NCBI RefSeq assembly: GCF_001570525.1
Contig: NZ_BBXC01000011.1
Coordinates: forward strand, 352,113-416,112
DNA length: 64,000 nt
Direction of reading: 5' to 3'
DNA from: Herbidospora sakaeratensis
GTDB lineage: Bacteria > Actinomycetota > Actinomycetes > Streptosporangiales > Streptosporangiaceae
Below the pieces are notes generated by a model. The model was given only the letters and a program-made list of their open reading frames with translations. It searched no databases and had not been told where the DNA came from. The first letter of the stretch is position 1, and each line of letters opens with the position of its first letter. Shown piece after piece: positions 52,120-60,633 of this stretch. Position numbers and translations under genes: made by a program.

Positions 52120-52161
52120 GGCTCTGTAACACGAGGCAACATTTCAAACCTGCCAGACAAG
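52120..52161 (+). promoter_or_regulatory. Internal control region of catabolic cluster
   Basis: In the 108-bp gap 52090-52197, GAGCC-N6-GGCTC (about 52120-52135) can form a hairpin. CTGCCAGACAAG (52150-52161), matching 10 of 12 bases of the site at 46646-46657, lies within CCTGC-N7-GCAGG. An internal promoter or attenuator for the downstream genes is likely. Confidence 0.4.
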
Positions 52162-52197
52162 CAGGCAGCCTGACCGGCTGCTGGGAAAGGGGTCGGC

Positions 52198-53214
52198 GTG
52201 AAATCAGCTCTGCTGTACGGCCACAACGACCTGCGTGTAGAGAACCGGCCCGACCCGAAGGCGGGCGAGGGCCAGGCCGTCATCAGGATTCACGCCTCGG
52301 GCGTCTGCCCCAGCGACATCCGCAGCTACACCGCCGCGACGGCCGCCAAGCGCGACCCGTGGACGCCCGGCCACGAGATCGCCGGCGTCGTGACGGAACT
52401 CGGCGGCGGCGACACCGGAGACCTCCAGGTCGGCGACCGGGTCGCGGTCGACTGGCGCGGCGTCTGCGGCCGCTGCCACCAGTGCGTCAGGGGCGCGGCC
52501 AACTTCTGCGAGAACCTGATCAAGTACCCGATCGCCGGTTTCGCCGAGGCGACCGTCATGCCGGTGGAGCAGCTCAGCAAGCTCCCCGACGGCGTCGGCT
52601 TCGAGTCGGCCAGCTTCGCCGAACCGCTGGCCTGCGTCGTCAACGCCCACCGCGCGCTGCCGCTGCCGCTGACCGAGAACGTGCTGGTCGTCGGGGCCGG
52701 CCCGATCGGCCTGCTGCACACCCAGGTCGCCCGGGCGCGGGGCGGCCGGGTCATCGTCACCGACCTGAAGGCCGACCGGCTGAAGGTCGCCCAGCAACTC
52801 GGCGCGCACGACGTCGCCGAGGCCGCGAACCAGCGGGAGGCGGTGCTCGACCTCACCGGCGGACGCGGCGCCGACGTCGTGATCGTCACGGTCGGCGTCC
52901 CGGCGGTCATCGAGGCCGCGTTCGGCCTGGTGGCCAAGAACGGCGTGGTCAACCTGTTCGCCGGCACCCACCCGAAGGGGGCCATCGCCCTCAACCCCGA
53001 CGTGCCCCACTACGACCAGGTCTCCGTCAACGGCAGCCACGACTTCATCCCCAACGACTTCGCGACCGCCCTGCGCCTGCTCCGGTTCGGCCACGTCGAC
53101 GTCGCCCCGCTGATCAGCCACCGGTTCCCGCTCGACGCGGTCGCCGAGGCCTTCGAAACGACGAAACAGCAACTGGGCCTGAAGTCCCTGGTTGTCGCAG
53201 AAGGAGAGAAATGA
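52198..53214 (+). CDS. Zinc-dependent medium-chain dehydrogenase 1
   Basis: 338 aa from GTG 52198. Zinc MDR: GVCPSDIR (catalytic Cys), GHEIAGVV (His-Glu), and a structural zinc loop CGRCHQCVRGAANFCEN with four Cys. Rossmann motif VVGAGPIGLLHTQ; Asp in IVTDLKADR favours NAD. Related to sorbitol and L-threonine dehydrogenases. It probably oxidises a polyol or sugar. Overlaps the aldolase start by 4 bp (ATGA). Confidence 0.87.
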   Translation: MKSALLYGHNDLRVENRPDPKAGEGQAVIRIHASGVCPSDIRSYTAATAAKRDPWTPGHEIAGVVTELGGGDTGDLQVGDRVAVDWRGVCGRCHQCVRGAANFCENLIKYPIAGFAEATVMPVEQLSKLPDGVGFESASFAEPLACVVNAHRALPLPLTENVLVVGAGPIGLLHTQVARARGGRVIVTDLKADRLKVAQQLGAHDVAEAANQREAVLDLTGGRGADVVIVTVGVPAVIEAAFGLVAKNGVVNLFAGTHPKGAIALNPDVPHYDQVSVNGSHDFIPNDFATALRLLRFGHVDVAPLISHRFPLDAVAEAFETTKQQLGLKSLVVAEGEK

Positions 53215-53984
53215 GCACCCACTGGCCCCGCCGTCGTATGCACCACGTCTTCGCCCCCGACGGGCGGGCCGTGATCGCCGCCATGGACGCCGGGATCACC
53301 AAGGGCGTCGCCCCCGGCCTTGAGCGGGGCCGCGCCGCGGTCAAGCGCATCGTCGACGGCGGCGTCGACGCGATCCTGGCCACCATCGGCCTGGCCCGCG
53401 CGGCGGCCGACGAGCTCGGCGGCACCGGCCTCATCCTGGCCCTCGACAGCGAGATCCCCTCGGCGCGGTACGGCGTCGAGCAGGCCGTCCGGTGGGGGGC
53501 CGACGCGCTGGAGCTCAAGGTGTTCCCGGGCAACCCCGAGGTCACCAAGATGGGCGAGCTGCGCGAACTCTGCGCCGAGGGCGACAAGTGGGGCATGCCG
53601 GTGATGGCCGAGCCGATCCCCGTCGGCTTCAAGGCGCTGGAGGCCCACACGCTGGCCAACATCGCCCACGGCGCGCGGGTGTCGGCCGAGGCGGGCGCCG
53701 ACTTCGTGAAGGCCCAGTACACCGGCACCCCCGAGGAGTACCGCGAGGTCGTCGAGGGCTGCTTGGTCCCGGTGCTCGCGCTCGGCGGCCCGATGAAGCC
53801 GACCCCGCTGCACGCGCTGCAGATGGCCCACGACGCGATCCAGGCCGGGGCGAGCGGCGTCGTCTACGGCCGCAACATCGTCGAAGCCGAACGCCCCGAC
53901 CGCATGGTCGCGGCCCTGGTCGAGATCGTGCACGGCGGCGCGAGCGTCGACGTGGCCGCCAAGCACCTCAACATCCCTCTCTGA
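53211..53984 (+). CDS. Class I aldolase (DhnA/LsrF/DeoC superfamily)
   Basis: 257 aa from ATG 53211 with AAGGAG upstream. TIM barrel: AVIAAMDAGI (strand 1 Asp), ILALDSEIPS, LELKVFPGNP, PVMAEPIP, then ADFVKAQYTG with the Schiff-base Lys167, and LALGGP (phosphate-binding turn). It would cleave a phosphorylated ketose or sugar acid, matching the FGGY kinase two genes on. LsrF-type thiolases share this fold, so the chemistry is not fixed. Confidence 0.82.
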   Translation: MSTHWPRRRMHHVFAPDGRAVIAAMDAGITKGVAPGLERGRAAVKRIVDGGVDAILATIGLARAAADELGGTGLILALDSEIPSARYGVEQAVRWGADALELKVFPGNPEVTKMGELRELCAEGDKWGMPVMAEPIPVGFKALEAHTLANIAHGARVSAEAGADFVKAQYTGTPEEYREVVEGCLVPVLALGGPMKPTPLHALQMAHDAIQAGASGVVYGRNIVEAERPDRMVAALVEIVHGGASVDVAAKHLNIPL

Positions 53985-53999
53985 GAAGGAGCCGACGAG

Positions 54000-55043
54000 A
54001 TGATGCGTGCCGCCGTCTTCCACGGCGGCCGGGACATCCGGATCGAGGAGATGCCGATCCCGCTGCCCGGCCCCCGTGAGGTGCTGGTGCGGGTGGGCGC
54101 GGCCGGGGTCTGCGGCAGCGACGTGCTGGCCTTCCGCGGCCAGGGCCCGTGGCAGCACAACCCCGAGAAGCCCGGCCGGGACGGTCACGAGCTGGCCGGC
54201 GAGATCGCCGCGCTCGGTTCGGAGGTCACCGGCCTGGCCGTCGGCCAGCGGGTCGCCGTCGAACCGAAGCACCTCATCGCCTGCGGCCAGTGCCCGCCCT
54301 GCCGCAACGGCCGGTCGCACCTGTGCCGCCGACGGGGCTACGTCGGCGACGTCCACGTGACCAGCGAGGGCTTCGCCGAATACGACCTGGCCCCCGCCGA
54401 GCGTGTCCACGTGTTGCCGGACGCGGTCTCCCTCGCGGCGGGGGCCGTCCTCGACTGCTACGCGTGCGGCGTGCACACCCACAACCTGGTGCGGACGCCC
54501 GCCGGGAGCAGGGCGGTCGTGCTGGGCAGCGGCACGATGGGCCTGACCATGGGCCAGGTGCTGCGCGCCCACGGGATCGAGGTCCTGCTCACCGGCACCG
54601 CCAAGGAGTTCCTCGACCTGGCGCTGGAGGCGGGCGCCGCCGACGAGGTGGCCTTCGCCCACGACGCGCGCGGAAAGATCGAGGACTTCACCCAGGGCAA
54701 GGGCGCCGACCTGGTCGTCGACGCCGTCGCCATCCCGAACGTGACGCTCCAGCAGGCGGTCGAGTCGGTCGCCGAGGGCTCCCCGATCTGCGTGCTCGGC
54801 GTCTACCCGACCCCGCCGCGTGTCGAGCCCCACGTCGCCTACGTGAAGGAGGCGTCCATCCACTGGTCCAACAGCTACGGCCCCGGCGCGTACGCCGAGG
54901 CGCTGCGGCTGGTGGCCGAGGGCCGGGTCGCGGCCGATCCGCTCATCACCCACCGGTTCCCGCTCGACCGGATCGTCGAGGCGTTCACCGCCGCCGACGA
55001 GAAGGAGCGGTCGCTGGCCATGAAGGTCCTGATCGAGCCCTAG
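54000..55043 (+). CDS. Zinc-dependent medium-chain dehydrogenase 2
   Basis: 347 aa. GVCGSDVLAF (catalytic Cys), GHELAGEI (His-Glu), and a structural zinc loop CGQCPPCRNGRSHLC. Cofactor motif VLGSGTMGLTMGQ; the residue after strand 2 is not the usual Asp (LLTGTAKEF), so cofactor preference is unclear. Paralogous to the dehydrogenase at 52198 but clearly different, so two oxidation steps, or an epimerising oxidation-reduction, are possible. Next gene starts 15 bp later. Confidence 0.87.
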   Translation: MMRAAVFHGGRDIRIEEMPIPLPGPREVLVRVGAAGVCGSDVLAFRGQGPWQHNPEKPGRDGHELAGEIAALGSEVTGLAVGQRVAVEPKHLIACGQCPPCRNGRSHLCRRRGYVGDVHVTSEGFAEYDLAPAERVHVLPDAVSLAAGAVLDCYACGVHTHNLVRTPAGSRAVVLGSGTMGLTMGQVLRAHGIEVLLTGTAKEFLDLALEAGAADEVAFAHDARGKIEDFTQGKGADLVVDAVAIPNVTLQQAVESVAEGSPICVLGVYPTPPRVEPHVAYVKEASIHWSNSYGPGAYAEALRLVAEGRVAADPLITHRFPLDRIVEAFTAADEKERSLAMKVLIEP

Positions 55044-55058
55044 AAGGAGGTGACCGGC

Positions 55059-56369
55059 ATGCACGTCCTGGCGATCGACCAGGGGTCGAGCGGCGCGAAG
55101 GCCGCCGTCGTCGACGGCGAGGGCCGCATCGTCGCCATGACCTCGCGGCGCACGCCGGTCGACCACCCCGAGACGACCGCCGTGCAGGCCGACCCCGAGA
55201 TGTGGTGGCGGGCGCTGGTCTGGTGCGTCTCCCGGCTGCCGCTCGAAAACGTACGAGCGGTCGCGATCTCCGGGTTCATGCACACGGTCGTGCCGGTCAC
55301 CGACGAGGGCAAGGTCACCGGGCCCGCGCTGCTGTGGCCCGACCAGCGTCCGGCCGGGCCGAGCGCGGCCGACCGGGTGGCGTGGTGGGCCGGGCACGAC
55401 CCGCTGGCCCTGCTGACCAGGTGGTACCTGCCGGTCAAGGACTTCCTGCGGATGCGGCTCACCGGCGAGTTCGGCACCGACCGCTACGAGGCGAGCGGCA
55501 CCGGCTTCCTGCGCGACGGCGGCTGGTCTCCGGCGGTCGCCTACGACGCCGGCGTCTCCGTGGCGAAACTCCCGCCGATCGGCGAACCGCTCGACATCGC
55601 CGGGACGGTCACGAAGGAGGCCGCCGCCGCGACCGGGCTCGCCGAAGGCACCCCCGTCGTCATGGGCACCGGCGACTGGATGGCCACCCTGCTCGGCGCG
55701 TCGGCCGTGCTGCCGCACAGGGTCTGCGTCTATCTCGGCACGGCCGGCGCGGTCGGCGGCTTCGCCTCCGCCGAATCCGCCGCCGCGCTGACCGAGCCCC
55801 GGTGTTTCGCCGCCGCGACCTCGACGGGGTCGGCGCTCGACTGGATCGGCGGGCTGACCGGCAGAGGAGCCCCCGAAGCGGTCGCGGCGGCGGAGTCGGC
55901 GCCGCCCGGATCACGCGGGGTGGTGTTCCTGCCCCACCTGATGGGTGAACGCGGCCTGGGTCACGACCCCTCGGCGCGGGGGTCGGTGCACGGTCTGACC
56001 CTGGCCCATGGCGCCCCCGATCTGGCGAGAGCCGTCATCGAAGGAACCTCCTACTGGCTGAGAGTGATCGCCGGCGCGGCGCTGGACCAGCACGGCGAGG
56101 CGGAACTGGTCGCGGTCGGCGGCGGCGCCCGCAGCGACCTCTGGTTGCGCGTCCTCGCGGCCGTGCTGAAGCGCGACCTGACGGTCCCCGAGACGACCGA
56201 GGCCGGGCTCCTCGGCACGGCCATGATCGCCCACCGGGCGCTGACCGGTCAGGCGTCCCACGAGCGGTGGACACGGGTCGCCAGGACCGTGCCCGCCGAT
56301 CCGAACCTGGCGAACGTGTACGAACCGCTCTTCGAGGAGTTCCTCCACCTGGAGGAACGCCACCGGTAG
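55059..56369 (+). CDS. FGGY-family carbohydrate kinase
   Basis: 436 aa from ATG 55059 with the ideal ribosome site AAGGAGGTGA. FGGY motifs: AIDQGSSGAKAAVVD (phosphate 1), SGFMHTVVP, WPDQRP, GTGDWMA, YLGTAG and AVGGGARSDLWLRVLA. Closest in style to xylulokinase or gluconate kinase, but the short length and W at the usual sugar-contact position leave the substrate open. It phosphorylates the imported or oxidised sugar before aldol cleavage. Confidence 0.88.
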   Translation: MHVLAIDQGSSGAKAAVVDGEGRIVAMTSRRTPVDHPETTAVQADPEMWWRALVWCVSRLPLENVRAVAISGFMHTVVPVTDEGKVTGPALLWPDQRPAGPSAADRVAWWAGHDPLALLTRWYLPVKDFLRMRLTGEFGTDRYEASGTGFLRDGGWSPAVAYDAGVSVAKLPPIGEPLDIAGTVTKEAAAATGLAEGTPVVMGTGDWMATLLGASAVLPHRVCVYLGTAGAVGGFASAESAAALTEPRCFAAATSTGSALDWIGGLTGRGAPEAVAAAESAPPGSRGVVFLPHLMGERGLGHDPSARGSVHGLTLAHGAPDLARAVIEGTSYWLRVIAGAALDQHGEAELVAVGGGARSDLWLRVLAAVLKRDLTVPETTEAGLLGTAMIAHRALTGQASHERWTRVARTVPADPNLANVYEPLFEEFLHLEERHR

Positions 56370-56452
56370 CCCTCGGGCTGCCCGACCCAGAACCGATGCG
56401 CACGGGGGGCGCTCATACACCGCTTTCGCGACCGCCATTGCCAGGAGAAGAA

Positions 56453-57760
56453 ATGCAACGACCGTGGAACAGCGCACTCAAGGTCATCACCGCCACGTCG
56501 GCGGCGGCCGCACTCATGCTCGCCTCGGCCTGCGGCGCGGACGACGCCGCGGAGGGCAACGCCACCGGTGAGGTCACCGGCGCCATCGACGTGTGGATGG
56601 GCGACCCGATCGGCGCCGCCCAGCAGCCGACGATCGTCCAGCTCGCCAAGGACTACGAGACCGCCCACCCCGGCACCAAGGTGAACCTCCGGTTCCTCGG
56701 CGCCGACGCGCACAAGACCTACCTGACCAGCATCGCCGGCGGCACCGTGCCCTGCGTCGCGCTCATCGGCAACACGTGGAGCCCGGAGTTCGCCGGCCTC
56801 CAGGCCCTGGAGCCGATCGCGCAGGACCCGGCGTCGATGAAGGGCGTCTACACCCAGAGCATGATCGACTCGACCGTGCTCGACGGCGTCTCCTACGCGG
56901 TGCCCTACGACACCGGGGTGCGGGCGCTCATCTACCGCAAGGACCTGTTCGACAAGGCCGGCCTGGCGGCCCCCAAGACCTGGGACGACGTGCTGAGCTC
57001 GGCGACCAGGGTGCAGCAGGACAACCCCGGCGTCAACGGCTTCGGCATCGTCGGCGGCAACCAGTGGTACTGGCTGCCGATGATCTGGAACTGGGGCGGC
57101 GAGATCGCCACCCAGGAGGGCGGCGCCTGGAAGGCCAAGGTCGACTCGCCCGAGGCGGTCGCGGCCTTCACCTTCTACGCCGACCTGCTGACCAAGCACA
57201 AGCTGGCCCCCGAAGGGGCGGCCACCTGGCAGGGCGCCGACGCGTCGAAGGCGTTCGCGCTCGGCCAGATCGGCATGATGGTCGGCGGCTCGTGGGACCT
57301 GAAGACGATCCTCGCGCAGAACCCCGGGATGGAGCAGCAGCTCGGCACCGCGCCGCTGCCCGCCGGTCCCGGCGGCAACAACGACACCTTCGCGGGCGGC
57401 AGCAACCTGGCCATCTTCAAGGGGTGTGACAACAAGGCGACCGCCAAGAGCTTCGTCGACTTCCTGATGAAGACCGACAACCTCGTCCCGGTCACCACCA
57501 AGATCGGTCTCCTCCCGGCGACCGTCGACGCCCTGGAGAAGGAGCGCACCAGCGGTTCGTTCTCCACCCCGCTGCTGCGGGCCTACGCCGAGCAGGCGCC
57601 GAACACGCGGTCGATCCCGCCGGTGGCCACGTGGGGCAAGGTCGAGGGCACCGGGGCCATCGTCAACGCGATGCAGGCGATCATGAACGGGCAGAAGACG
57701 CCCGACGCGGCCATGCAGGAACTGGCCTCGCAGATTGACGCCGCGATCGGACAACAATGA
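56453..57760 (+). CDS. ABC sugar-binding lipoprotein
   Basis: 435 aa from ATG 56453 with AGGAGAAG upstream. The lipobox LASAC places the lipidated Cys at 27. CUT1-type binding protein: LRFLGADAHKTYLTSIAGG, YAVPYDTGVRALIYRKDLFDKAGL, PKTWDDV, FALGQIGMMVGGSWDL, AGGSNLAIFKGC. Captures a sugar, oligosaccharide or glycoside outside the membrane. It overlaps the first permease gene by 4 bp. Confidence 0.92.
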   Translation: MQRPWNSALKVITATSAAAALMLASACGADDAAEGNATGEVTGAIDVWMGDPIGAAQQPTIVQLAKDYETAHPGTKVNLRFLGADAHKTYLTSIAGGTVPCVALIGNTWSPEFAGLQALEPIAQDPASMKGVYTQSMIDSTVLDGVSYAVPYDTGVRALIYRKDLFDKAGLAAPKTWDDVLSSATRVQQDNPGVNGFGIVGGNQWYWLPMIWNWGGEIATQEGGAWKAKVDSPEAVAAFTFYADLLTKHKLAPEGAATWQGADASKAFALGQIGMMVGGSWDLKTILAQNPGMEQQLGTAPLPAGPGGNNDTFAGGSNLAIFKGCDNKATAKSFVDFLMKTDNLVPVTTKIGLLPATVDALEKERTSGSFSTPLLRAYAEQAPNTRSIPPVATWGKVEGTGAIVNAMQAIMNGQKTPDAAMQELASQIDAAIGQQ

Positions 57761-58689
57761 CCTCTACCACCACCGGGCGGGCGGGCCACTCGGTCGCGCC
57801 CGCCCGGGCAGGGCTGAGATGGGACCGCTTCGCACTGCCCAGCCTGCTGCTCGCCCCTCTCCTGGCCGTGATCCTGGGAGTGGTCGGCTACCCCATCGTC
57901 CGGACCGTCTGGCTCTCGTTCCACGAGGGCGAATACCTGATGACCGGGGCCTTCAACGGCGTCGACAACTACACGGAGATCTTCGGCGACCCCTACTTCC
58001 TCGCCGCGCTCCTGCGCACGACGGTCTTCGCGGTCGTCTGCGTGGTCACCACGCTGCTGATCAGCCTGGCCATCGCGCTGGTCCTGGACGCCGGGTCGTG
58101 GGCGGCCAGGATCGTCACGGTGGTCGTGCTGCTGCCCTGGGCGATGCCCCGGGTGGCCAGCGGCATCATCTGGAAGTGGATGTTCAACGACCAGTACGGC
58201 ATCGCCAACTGGTTGCTGGTCTCCCTCGGGTTCGACTCGTTCAGGGGCTACGCCTGGTTCAACGACGGCTTCGCCTCGCTGGTCGCCATCACGATCGCCG
58301 TGGTCTGGCACTCGGTGCCGTTCATCGCGATCTCGATGCTGGCCGGGCTGCGCGCGACGCGGGGTGAGGTGCTGGAGGCGGCCCGGGTCGACGGCGCGGG
58401 CTTCTACCAGCAGCTGATCAGGGTGCGGCTGCCGATGATGAAGCCGCTGCTGACGATCCTCGGCGTGATGTCGACGATCTTCGCGTACCAGTCGTTCGAC
58501 CACTTCCTGGTGATGACCACCCCGCCCGGCGGGCCCAGCCACAGCACCGAGGTGCTGTCGCTGCTGACCTGGCTGCAGGCGTTCACCGTGCTCGACCAGG
58601 GGGTCGCGGCGGCGATGGCCGTCGTCACGTTCGTGCTGCTGGCCGGGATCACCGCCGTCTACGTGAGGTTGTCGAAGGAGGGCGCATGA
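57757..58689 (+). CDS. ABC sugar permease (UgpA/MalF type)
   Basis: 310 aa, six predicted membrane helices. The EAA loop EVLEAARVDGAGFYQQLIRVRLPMMKPL (about 205-232) contacts the ATPase. N-terminal cytoplasmic tail of about 25 residues. Forms a heterodimer with the next gene product; starts overlap by 4 bp. Confidence 0.93.
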   Translation: MTSTTTGRAGHSVAPARAGLRWDRFALPSLLLAPLLAVILGVVGYPIVRTVWLSFHEGEYLMTGAFNGVDNYTEIFGDPYFLAALLRTTVFAVVCVVTTLLISLAIALVLDAGSWAARIVTVVVLLPWAMPRVASGIIWKWMFNDQYGIANWLLVSLGFDSFRGYAWFNDGFASLVAITIAVVWHSVPFIAISMLAGLRATRGEVLEAARVDGAGFYQQLIRVRLPMMKPLLTILGVMSTIFAYQSFDHFLVMTTPPGGPSHSTEVLSLLTWLQAFTVLDQGVAAAMAVVTFVLLAGITAVYVRLSKEGA

Positions 58690-59501
58690 CCCGGAGATTG
58701 ATCGTCTATCCGGCGATGGTGCTCATCTGCGTGGCGAGCCTGTTCCCGTTCTTCTGGATGATCGTCACCTCGCTCAAGCCGGACACCGAGATCTTCACGG
58801 TGTCTCCGCAGTTCATCCCGCACGAGCCGATCCTGTCGCGCTACACCGAGTTGTTCTCCGGGGCGATCCCGCGCCAGTTCCTCAACTCGCTGCTGGTCGC
58901 CGGGGTCACCACGGTCGTCACCGGGCTGATCGCGCTGCTGGCGGGCTACGCGCTGGCGCGGTTCAACGTGCCGATGAAGCGCTACCTGCTGATCGTGATC
59001 CTGTCGATCCAGATGCTGCCGCAGACGGTGCTGGTCATCCCGCTGTTCGTGGTGCTGCGCAACACCGACCTGCTCGGCACCTACCAGGGGCTCGTGTTGT
59101 CGCACCTGGCGCTGACGGTGGGGCTGGCGACGTACATGCTGCGCAGTTTCTTCATGGACATCCCGGTCTCCCTGGAGGAGTCGGCGATGGTCGACGGCGC
59201 CTCGCGGATGAAGGCCGTGCGGCTCGTCGTGTTCCCGCTCGTCTGGCCGGGGCTGGCGGCCAGTTCGATCTACGGGTTCATCACGTCGTGGAACGAGCTG
59301 ATGTTCTCGGCGACGTACATGCAGCAGTCGTCGCGGGAGACGCTCCCGGTCGCGCTGCAGCAGTTCTTCTCCAGCTACTACTCCGACTGGGGCGGCGTCA
59401 TGGCGGCCAGCGTGATCTTCACGATCCCGGTCGTCGTGTTCTTCCTGCTGGTCCAGAAGCGCCTCATGCAGGGCATGGTCGCGGGCGCGGTCAAGGGTTG
59501 A
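58686..59501 (+). CDS. ABC sugar permease (UgpE/MalG type)
   Basis: 271 aa, six membrane helices, EAA loop SLEESAMVDGASRMKAVRLVVFPLVWPGL (about 163-191). No ABC ATPase gene is present in the cluster. In actinomycetes a single shared ATPase (MsiK/MalK type) commonly serves many CUT1 importers, so it is probably encoded elsewhere. The next gene starts 16 bp after the stop. Confidence 0.93.
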   Translation: MTRRLIVYPAMVLICVASLFPFFWMIVTSLKPDTEIFTVSPQFIPHEPILSRYTELFSGAIPRQFLNSLLVAGVTTVVTGLIALLAGYALARFNVPMKRYLLIVILSIQMLPQTVLVIPLFVVLRNTDLLGTYQGLVLSHLALTVGLATYMLRSFFMDIPVSLEESAMVDGASRMKAVRLVVFPLVWPGLAASSIYGFITSWNELMFSATYMQQSSRETLPVALQQFFSSYYSDWGGVMAASVIFTIPVVVFFLLVQKRLMQGMVAGAVKG

Positions 59502-59517
59502 GAAAGGGTTGTGTCTG

Positions 59518-60633
59518 ATGTTGAAGCTCGGGGTCCTCGGGGTCGGGGCGATCGCCACGGTCGACTACGGGGTGCTGCCCAACCTGCACCACATCGCCGA
59601 CAAGGTGGAGCTGGTCGCGCTGTGCGACCCGGTGGAGGAGCGCACCGCCGCCGCCGCGAAGAGGTTCGGCGCGCGGGAGACCTACGCCACGCTCGACGAG
59701 ATGCTCGACGCGTCGGACGTCGACCTGGTGCTCAACCTGACCCCCATCCCGGCCCACGGCGCGACCTCGCTCAAGATCCTGGAGGCGGGCAAGCACCTGG
59801 CGACCGAGAAGCCGCTGGCCACCACGATGGAGGAGGCCGACGCCCTGATCGAGCTGGCCGCCGCGAGCGGCCTGAAGATCGTCTGCTCGCCGCCCAACAT
59901 GCTCTACCCGAGCCGCATCGAGGCGGCCCGGCTGATCCGCGAGGGCGTCATCGGCAAGGTCGCGTTCGCCAAGGTCAGGGCCAGCCACGGCGGCCCGGCC
60001 TCGATGATGAACTGGCCGACCGACCCGACGTGGTTCTACCAGGAGGGCTCCGGCCCGCTGTTCGACGTCGGCGTCTACGGCATCCACGAGATGCTCGGCC
60101 TGCTCGGCCCGGCCAGGCGGGTGTCGGCGTTCTCGGGCGTCACCGAGCCGACCCGGGTGGTGCGCTCCGGCCCGTACGCCGGCAAGGAGATCACCGTCAC
60201 CACCGACGACAACACCCTGATCATGCTCGACTTCGGCGGCGGCACCTTCGCGGTCGTCGACGGCACCTTCAACGTGAACGCCGCCAAGGGCCCCCGGCTG
60301 GAGGTCTTCGGGCGTGCGGGCACCCTGAACCTGCCCAACAACCTGCCGGTCAACGGCGGCCGGGGCATCGACCTGTTCCTGCTGGAGGCCGCCGCCGGGC
60401 TGAGCGGCTGGGTCGACCTCGACCTCGCCCACCTGGAACCGGCCCAGCAGCGGGTCGACAAGCTGCGCCGGGCGCTGCTCGTCGACCATCTCGCCGACGT
60501 GGTGAACGGCACCGCCGAGGAGGTCATGGGCGGCGACGTCGCCCGCCACGCGCTGGAGATCATGCTGAAGGCGCACGAGTCGGCCCGGACCGGTCAGGCC
60601 CTGGAGCTCACGACCACCTTCAACTGGTCGTGA
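59518..60633 (+). CDS. Gfo/Idh/MocA-family oxidoreductase
   Basis: 371 aa from ATG 59518. Rossmann start LGVLGVGAIATVDYGVLPN, the EKP motif (TEKPLATTMEEADALIELA) and a C-terminal beta-sheet domain with FDVGVYGIHEML. Such enzymes oxidise or reduce sugars, inositols and glycosides, often giving lactones or 3-keto sugars. It ends the rightward cluster and overlaps the convergent PP2C gene by 14 bp. A lactone product would feed the PTE-family hydrolase. Confidence 0.9.
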   Translation: MLKLGVLGVGAIATVDYGVLPNLHHIADKVELVALCDPVEERTAAAAKRFGARETYATLDEMLDASDVDLVLNLTPIPAHGATSLKILEAGKHLATEKPLATTMEEADALIELAAASGLKIVCSPPNMLYPSRIEAARLIREGVIGKVAFAKVRASHGGPASMMNWPTDPTWFYQEGSGPLFDVGVYGIHEMLGLLGPARRVSAFSGVTEPTRVVRSGPYAGKEITVTTDDNTLIMLDFGGGTFAVVDGTFNVNAAKGPRLEVFGRAGTLNLPNNLPVNGGRGIDLFLLEAAAGLSGWVDLDLAHLEPAQQRVDKLRRALLVDHLADVVNGTAEEVMGGDVARHALEIMLKAHESARTGQALELTTTFNWS

